Below are positions 5,344-9,234 of a stretch of 9,234 nucleotides of DNA, piece by piece. The position numbers were made by a program, and so were the translations under genes. Source of the DNA: Verrucomicrobiia bacterium. Lineage in GTDB: Bacteria; Verrucomicrobiota; Verrucomicrobiia; CAIQCK01. The notes beneath the pieces are model-generated. The model was not told where the DNA came from. It did not search any database and was given only the letters and a program-made list of their open reading frames with translations. The stretch spans positions 1 to 9,234 of the forward strand of contig JAOACV010000054.1 of assembly GCA_026417675.1 (NCBI GenBank), given 5' to 3'. Numbering within the stretch: position 1 is the first letter of the stretch; every line of letters begins with the position of its first letter.

Positions 5344-5901
5344 TCAGGCCCGGCTCAGATATGCGCCGTCTTCGGTGCGGACCTTGATCTTTTCGCCTTC
5401 TTTGATGAACAGCGGCACCTGGATGGAGTAACCGGTTTCGAGCGTGACGGTTTTCTGGACGTTGGTGGCGCTGTCGCCGCGCACGGCTTCGGGGGATTCG
5501 ACGACGGTAAGCTCCACGGTGGCGGGCAGCTCAATGAGGGCGGCCTTGCCTTCCACGAAGATGACGTCCACCGGGGTGTTCTCGACGAGGAAGTCCTTGG
5601 CGTGGCCGACGAGGTCTTCCTGCAACACGGTTTCCTCATAGCTCTGCGGGTCAATGAAATGATAGCCGCTCTGGTCTTTGTAGCTGTATTCGAGCTTGCG
5701 GGTCTCCATCGGCACCACCTCGACGCGCTCGGTGGAGCTGAACCGGACATCGCTGGTGCGCCCGGAGCGGAGGCTGCGCAGGCTGGCCTGCACGAACGCG
5801 CGCAGGTTGCCGGGCGTGCGGTGCTGCATGTCGAGCACGACGCAGACGTCGTTGTTGTATTTGATCGCCATGCCTTTGCGAAGGTCGTTTGCGGATGCCA
5901 T
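5344..5901 (-). CDS. efp: Translation elongation factor P
   Basis: 185 residues, the usual EF-P length, with all three beta-barrel domains: N-terminal KOW-like (about 1-63), central OB (65-126) and C-terminal OB (128-185). The C-terminal signature runs from K150 to T176 (LETGYSIQVPLF, then IKEGEKIKV). EF-P enters the ribosomal E site and restores peptide bond formation at polyproline runs. In the loop that reaches the peptidyl-transferase centre the sequence is P30-G31-N32-L33-R34-A35-F36. The position that is Lys34 in E. coli (PGKGQAF) and is lysylated there is Asn32 here, so beta-lysylation or Arg rhamnosylation at the standard site looks impossible; R34 is the nearest basic residue. It lies 57 bp after kdsD on the same strand, probably as a second operon gene. 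Only a weak purine-rich stretch (AGAGACG) precedes the ATG. Confidence 0.95.
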   Translation of the reverse strand: MASANDLRKGMAIKYNNDVCVVLDMQHRTPGNLRAFVQASLRSLRSGRTSDVRFSSTERVEVVPMETRKLEYSYKDQSGYHFIDPQSYEETVLQEDLVGHAKDFLVENTPVDVIFVEGKAALIELPATVELTVVESPEAVRGDSATNVQKTVTLETGYSIQVPLFIKEGEKIKVRTEDGAYLSRA

Positions 5902-5958
5902 AAACGTCTCTGTCTTTCTTCAGTCTTTCGGTAGTTTGCTTTCGGTTGCGCCCAAATT

Positions 5959-6945
5959 CTACATGATCTTGAATTTCGGCAAGTCCTGCGAGTCCACCAG
6001 CCCCACAGGCCGGTGGTGCCGGTCCACGACCACCAGGTCGTCAATTTCGCGCTCGTTGAAAATCTTCACCGCCTCGACGGCGAGCTGATCTTCGTGGACC
6101 ACGACCGGATGCGGCGTCATCACTTCGCGCAGCTTGCGCCGCATGATGTGCTCGTCGCGCTCGATGTGCCGGCGGAAATCGCCGTCGGTGAAAACGCCCA
6201 CGAGCTTGCCGCGTCCGTCCACGATGCTGATGGAGCCGCTCTTGGCGCGCGTCATGGCCATGATCGCCTCCTTGACCGTGCGGCCCGAGGCGATGACCGC
6301 GTTGCGGTCGCCGGTGCGCATGATGTCCTTGACCTGGAAAAGCAGGCTGCGACCGATCGAACCGCCCGGATGCAACCGCGCAAAGTCGCGCCTCTTGAAC
6401 CCGCGCGCCTCCAACAACACCATCGCCAGCGCGTCGCCCATCGCCAGCATCGCGGTCGTGCTCGCCGTCGGGGCGAGGTTGAGCGGGCAGGCTTCCTTGT
6501 CCACCGCGACGTTGAGCACGATGTCGGAATAACGCGCCAGCCGGCTCTTCGGGCTGCCGGTGACCGCGATGATTTGCACGTTGAACCGTTTGATCGCCGG
6601 CAGCACATTCAACAGTTCCTCGGTCTCGCCACCGTAGCTGAACACCAGCACCACGTCGCCGTCCGCCAGCATCCCCAAATCGCCGTGCAACGCGTCCACG
6701 GAGTTGAGCACGACGCTGGGGGCGCCCGTGCTCGTCAGCGTGGCGGCTACTTTCTGGCCGATGAGACCGCTCTTGCCGATGCCGGTGACGACGATCTTGC
6801 CGCGCCGTTTCAGGCAGGCCTCCAGCAGTTCCACCGCCTGCTCGAACTGCCGCCGGGCGGACGACTCGCCCAACCGCCCGCGCAGCTTGCGCAGCGCGGC
6901 GATTTCGAGATCCACCACTCGTTGGGCTTGACGGACGATGTCCAT
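5959..6945 (-). CDS. kdsD: Arabinose-5-phosphate isomerase, KdsD/KpsF family (SIS + two CBS domains)
   Basis: 328 residues, the same length and domain order as E. coli KdsD. The SIS domain (about 35-200) is followed by CBS 1 (about 206-262) and CBS 2 (about 274-325). The enzyme converts ribulose 5-phosphate to arabinose 5-phosphate, the first step to Kdo for lipopolysaccharide, so it points to a Gram-negative envelope. Aligned with the E. coli active site (K59, E111, E152, H193), the residues here are K58 (GIGKSG), E110, E151 (KEACPLNLAPT) and H192 (LHPGGSIGR); H87 (LHGDLGM) is also kept. The usual S-N-S-G-E phosphate motif reads S103-Y-G-G-E. The CBS pair may bind nucleotide as a regulator. 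It is followed by efp after 57 bp. It has its own promoter and a leader hairpin in the 155-bp gap after fucI. Confidence 0.95.
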   Translation of the reverse strand: MDIVRQAQRVVDLEIAALRKLRGRLGESSARRQFEQAVELLEACLKRRGKIVVTGIGKSGLIGQKVAATLTSTGAPSVVLNSVDALHGDLGMLADGDVVLVFSYGGETEELLNVLPAIKRFNVQIIAVTGSPKSRLARYSDIVLNVAVDKEACPLNLAPTASTTAMLAMGDALAMVLLEARGFKRRDFARLHPGGSIGRSLLFQVKDIMRTGDRNAVIASGRTVKEAIMAMTRAKSGSISIVDGRGKLVGVFTDGDFRRHIERDEHIMRRKLREVMTPHPVVVHEDQLAVEAVKIFNEREIDDLVVVDRHHRPVGLVDSQDLPKFKIM

Positions 6946-6952
6946 AGACGGT

Positions 6953-6968
6953 CCCGCTCCAAAGCGGG
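6953..6968 (-). promoter_or_regulatory. Leader hairpin directly before the kdsD start codon
   Basis: CCCGCT (6953-6958) and AGCGGG (6963-6968) form a perfect 6-bp stem with a 4-nt loop. In the minus-strand RNA the loop and 3' arm contain UUGG-AG, the only Shine-Dalgarno-like bases before ATG 6945, about 11 nt away. The stem starts where transcription is predicted to begin, so it may stabilise the 5' end or limit ribosome access. Confidence 0.4.
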
Positions 6969-6974
6969 CCGCGC

Positions 6975-7003
6975 ATGGTGCCAGCGGCCCCGGGCGTTGT
7001 CAA
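6975..7003 (-). promoter_or_regulatory. Candidate promoter for kdsD-efp
   Basis: On the minus strand a perfect TTGACA (6998-7003) is exactly 17 bp from CACCAT (6975-6980), which keeps A2, A5 and T6 of the -10 consensus. The predicted start is near 6968, giving a leader of about 23 nt. The rest of the gap to fucI (7004-7100) shows no clear terminator. Confidence 0.4.
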
Positions 7004-7100
7004 GTTGCGCCAACCGACCCCCGCTGGCAAGCAGGTGCCCGGGAACGGTGTTTCCGACGCCGGGGTCGGGGTCTTGCGCCGGCAGATTAAACCGCCGCCG

Positions 7101-8924
7101 CTACACCTTCCGATACAGCGGGCCGAAGTTGGCGCAGGCGCGGAAGTCCGCGCCCTCGGCATCAGCGGTGCCGAAGGAGTTCCACGCCGATGGCCGGAAG
7201 ACGCGTTCCTCGGGGACGTTGTGCATGAAGACCGGGATGCGCAGCATCGAGGCCAGCGTGATCAGGTCAGCGCCGATGTGGCCGTAGCTGATCGTGCCGT
7301 GGTTGGCGCCCCAGGCGTTCATCACCGAGTAGACGTCGCGGAACACGCCGCGTCCGGTCACGCGCGGCGCGAACCAATGCGTCGGCCAGGTCGGATTGGT
7401 GCGATCTTCGAGCTTCGAGTAGATCTTCTCCGGCAGGTCCACGATCTGGCCTTCGGCCAGTTGCAGCACCGGGCCGAGGCCCTTGACAAGGTTGAGCCGG
7501 AACATGGTGGCCGGCATCTCACAGCGCGTGCCGTAGCTGGAAGAGAAGCCGCCGCCGCGGAAGTATTCGTAGATCGCCGGCGGCCACGTGGTCGCCTTCA
7601 GGCAGTCGAGCGCCTCCTGCGGGGTGATCTCCCAGAACGGTTTCATGGCGGGCTTGCCGTCCTTCAGTTGCCTGCCGCATCCATCGAGCGCCGCTGCGCC
7701 GGAGTTGATCAGATGCAGCAGGCCGCCGGCGGCCGCGCCGGTCAGCTTCTGGCCGGTGACGCGCTTGACGGCTTCGGGACTCCAGTAGGTGCGCACGTCG
7801 GCAAAAATCTGCGCCGTGTCGGTCAGCAGGTGGCCGAAGAGCATGCAGACGCCGTTGAGGCAATCGTTCTCGGTGGCCACCAGCAGCGGCTCGCGGATGC
7901 CGTTCCAGTCGAAGGAGGAGCTGAGGATCGCCTCGAGGAAGTCCCCGTTGGGATAGTGGTCGGTCCAGTGGCGCTGGCCTTGGAACCCGGCGAGGATGGC
8001 GTTGTGGCCGAGGGCTTCCTCACCGAAGCCTAGCGCGGCCAGACGCGGGTTGCCGATCATCAGGTCGCGCACGATCATCGCGCACTTGACGACGAACTCC
8101 CATTCCCAATCGCGCCGCTCGCGGCTGCGGGGCGCGCGGTTGTAGTCTTTGCCTTCGGGGCAATGCTGCTTGACCCAAGCCAGCGCGCGGTGGAACTCCT
8201 TCTCGTCGTAGATCTTTTCCTCGACGCGCCGGACCAATTCGGTCATGTCCACGCACTCGACGCGCATGCCGAGGAAATCCTCGAAGAACGGCTGGTCCAC
8301 GATCGAGCCGGCGAGGCCCATGGAGACGCCGCCGACGGAGAGGTAGCTCTTGCCGCGCATCGTCGCCGTGGCGAGGCCGGCCTTGACGAAGCGCAGGACT
8401 TTCTCCCGCACGTCGGCCGGGATCGTCTGGTCGCCGGCGTCCTGCACGTCGCGGCCGTAGATCGTGAAGGCGGGCAGGCCCTTCTGGGTGTGGCCGGCGG
8501 CGACGGCGGCGAGATAGACCGCGCCGGGCCGCTCGGTGCCGTTGAAGCCCCAGATCGCCTTGGGCGTGCCCGGCTCCATGTCCATCGTCTCGGAGCCGTA
8601 ACACCAGCACGGCGTCACGGTGAGGGACACGCCGACGCCTTCCTTGCGAAACTTCTCCGCCGCCATTGCCGCCTCGGCGACGCCGCCGATGCAAGAGTCG
8701 GCGATGACACACTCGACCTTCAATCCGTTGGAGTGGCGCAGGTTGTCGCTAATGAACCTGGCGACGTTCTTCGCCATCGCCATCGTCTGCTTCTCCAAGG
8801 ACTCGCGCACCCCCTTCCGACGCCCATCAATGGTGGGCCGAATGCCCACCTTGGGCATGTCGCCGATGAGGCGGTTGACGGGACGGTTGACTTTCATCGC
8901 GAAGGCTGCGGATGGCTTACTCAT
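7101..8924 (-). CDS. fucI: L-fucose isomerase
   Basis: 607 residues, strongly similar by eye to E. coli FucI (591 residues) along its full length, including [31 protein letters not shown], the stretch from 314 to 327 ([14 protein letters not shown]) and the end NFGPLYRKV. The enzyme interconverts L-fucose and L-fuculose, and often D-arabinose and D-ribulose, in the cytoplasm. The Mn2+ ligands E337, D361 and H528 of the E. coli enzyme correspond to E352 (ATEND), D376 (FADVRTYW) and H542 (GANHG). The N-terminus is about 15 residues longer than in E. coli. M10 and M23 are alternative starts and none has a Shine-Dalgarno sequence. The upstream neighbour on the same strand is a GH172-type protein, which fits release and use of sugars. 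No fuculokinase or fuculose-phosphate aldolase gene is in the window. Confidence 0.97.
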   Translation of the reverse strand: MSKPSAAFAMKVNRPVNRLIGDMPKVGIRPTIDGRRKGVRESLEKQTMAMAKNVARFISDNLRHSNGLKVECVIADSCIGGVAEAAMAAEKFRKEGVGVSLTVTPCWCYGSETMDMEPGTPKAIWGFNGTERPGAVYLAAVAAGHTQKGLPAFTIYGRDVQDAGDQTIPADVREKVLRFVKAGLATATMRGKSYLSVGGVSMGLAGSIVDQPFFEDFLGMRVECVDMTELVRRVEEKIYDEKEFHRALAWVKQHCPEGKDYNRAPRSRERRDWEWEFVVKCAMIVRDLMIGNPRLAALGFGEEALGHNAILAGFQGQRHWTDHYPNGDFLEAILSSSFDWNGIREPLLVATENDCLNGVCMLFGHLLTDTAQIFADVRTYWSPEAVKRVTGQKLTGAAAGGLLHLINSGAAALDGCGRQLKDGKPAMKPFWEITPQEALDCLKATTWPPAIYEYFRGGGFSSSYGTRCEMPATMFRLNLVKGLGPVLQLAEGQIVDLPEKIYSKLEDRTNPTWPTHWFAPRVTGRGVFRDVYSVMNAWGANHGTISYGHIGADLITLASMLRIPVFMHNVPEERVFRPSAWNSFGTADAEGADFRACANFGPLYRKV

Positions 8925-8975
8925 GGTTCGTTTGAAAATGGATCGTGTGATTCATGCGCGTCGTTCACCGGGCAC

Positions 8976-9010
8976 AACCCGCCTGTCCCCAAAGACAAGC
9001 GGCGGGGGTT
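8976..9010. repeat. Interrupted inverted repeat between the GH172 gene and fucI
   Basis: CCCGCC (8978-8983) pairs with GGCGGG (9001-9006), and TGTC (8984-8987) with GACA (8994-8997) around a 6-nt loop. There is a 3-nt bulge, and AA/TT pair at the base after a GG bulge. It could be a terminator without a U-run, a leader hairpin of fucI, or a dispersed palindromic element. Confidence 0.5.
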
Positions 9011-9037
9011 TATGAGCCTGCGCTGACTAAAAAGCAA
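9009..9037 (-). promoter_or_regulatory. Weak candidate promoter for fucI
   Basis: On the minus strand TTGCTT (9032-9037) and CATAAA (9009-9014) are 17 bp apart, matching consensus at 3 and 4 of 6 positions. The leader would be about 78 nt and would begin inside the inverted repeat at 8976-9010. Confidence 0.22.
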
Positions 9038-9058
9038 GCCTTACGTGCGGGGAAAACC

Positions 9059-9234
9059 TCACTTGATCGCCAGAGCCTGTTTGTCGGGGAACTTCGGAAA
9101 CTTCTGGTGCGGCTCGGTTTGATACCAGAATGCCACCGAGGCAATGTCGTCTTGCAACGGCAGGTAGGTGCGGTCTTTCTTCCAGCCGAGCGCCTGGATG
9201 GTTACGCGCAGGTCTTTCTCGAACCGCACCGGGT
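9059..9234 (-). CDS. DUF2961/GH172-type protein, C-terminal end (5' part outside the window)
   Basis: The minus-strand frame is open from base 9234 to the TGA at 9059-9061, giving the last 57 residues. It starts with PVRFEKDLRVTIQALG and contains LPLQDDIASVAFWYQTEPH, ending QALAIK. The D-D/S-V-A-F/Y-W-Y-Q stretch is the hallmark tail of DUF2961 proteins, now glycoside hydrolase family 172, whose known members act on alpha-D-fructofuranosyl or alpha-D-arabinofuranosyl linkages. The catalytic residues and any signal peptide are outside the window, so activity cannot be judged. It lies 134 bp upstream of fucI on the same strand, consistent with a carbohydrate-use cluster. Confidence 0.75.
   Translation of the reverse strand, partial: PVRFEKDLRVTIQALGWKKDRTYLPLQDDIASVAFWYQTEPHQKFPKFPDKQALAIK

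Noticed and set aside
7004..7100. GCCGG/CCGGC pairing downstream of fucI as a terminator
   Set aside because: The stem is only 5 bp with a 15-nt loop and no T-run; I do not regard it as supported.
6013..7287. Long plus-strand open frame (424 codons) opposite kdsD
   Set aside because: It lies antisense to a clearly recognised KdsD, has low-complexity Arg/His/Gln-rich composition typical of GC-rich shadow frames and no recognisable domain.
6975..9026. Plus-strand open frames across fucI (6975-8033 and 8163-9026)
   Set aside because: Both are antisense to full-length fucI, whose similarity to E. coli FucI is unmistakable; their composition is that of mirror frames.

Overview
The window is GC-rich bacterial chromosome, most likely from the Verrucomicrobiota (Pedosphaera/Limisphaera-like) or a close PVC relative. 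The pointers are protein families rather than a marker gene: the start of a secreted methyltransferase protein of a type I associate with Planctomycetes and Verrucomicrobia, a GH172/DUF2961 tail, and an EF-P with the loop P-G-N-L-R-A-F. Shine-Dalgarno sequences are missing before almost every gene. No 16S rRNA or other decisive marker is present, so the phylum is an inference.

Layout. (1) 1-355, minus: N-terminal part of a secreted SAM-methyltransferase-like protein cut by the window edge. (2) 493-2460, minus: a two-gene unit, SDR oxidoreductase followed by an enolase-superfamily sugar-acid dehydratase, with the 45-bp gap filled by a five-unit heptamer tandem repeat. (3) 2768-4123, plus: a secreted, C-terminally membrane-anchored TPR protein whose repeats show a four-TPR block duplication. 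(4) 4293-4370, minus: tRNA-Pro(CGG) with encoded CCA. (5) 4522-5322, plus: an exported protein with an SH3-like part, a BamE/SmpA-like part and a proline-rich tail. (6) 5344-6945, minus: kdsD/kpsF (arabinose-5-phosphate isomerase) then efp. (7) 7101-8924, minus: fucI, L-fucose isomerase. (8) 9059-9234, minus: the C-terminal end of a GH172/DUF2961 protein.

How they fit. fucI plus the GH172 tail at one end, and the SDR plus dehydratase at the other, suggest breakdown of plant or algal sugars, with isomerase-type and oxidative sugar-acid routes both represented. The middle is housekeeping: Kdo/LPS precursor supply (kdsD), relief of polyproline stalling (efp), a tRNA and envelope proteins. No mobile element, CRISPR array, phage gene or defence system is visible.

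The most interesting signals are: promoter boxes lying 7-9 nt before three ATG codons with no Shine-Dalgarno sequence (likely leaderless mRNAs); the intergenic heptamer repeat; an EF-P with Asn where Lys or Arg is normally modified, convergent with a gene encoding Pro-Pro-Pro-Pro; and the higher-order TPR duplication. I found no convincing wholly new system.
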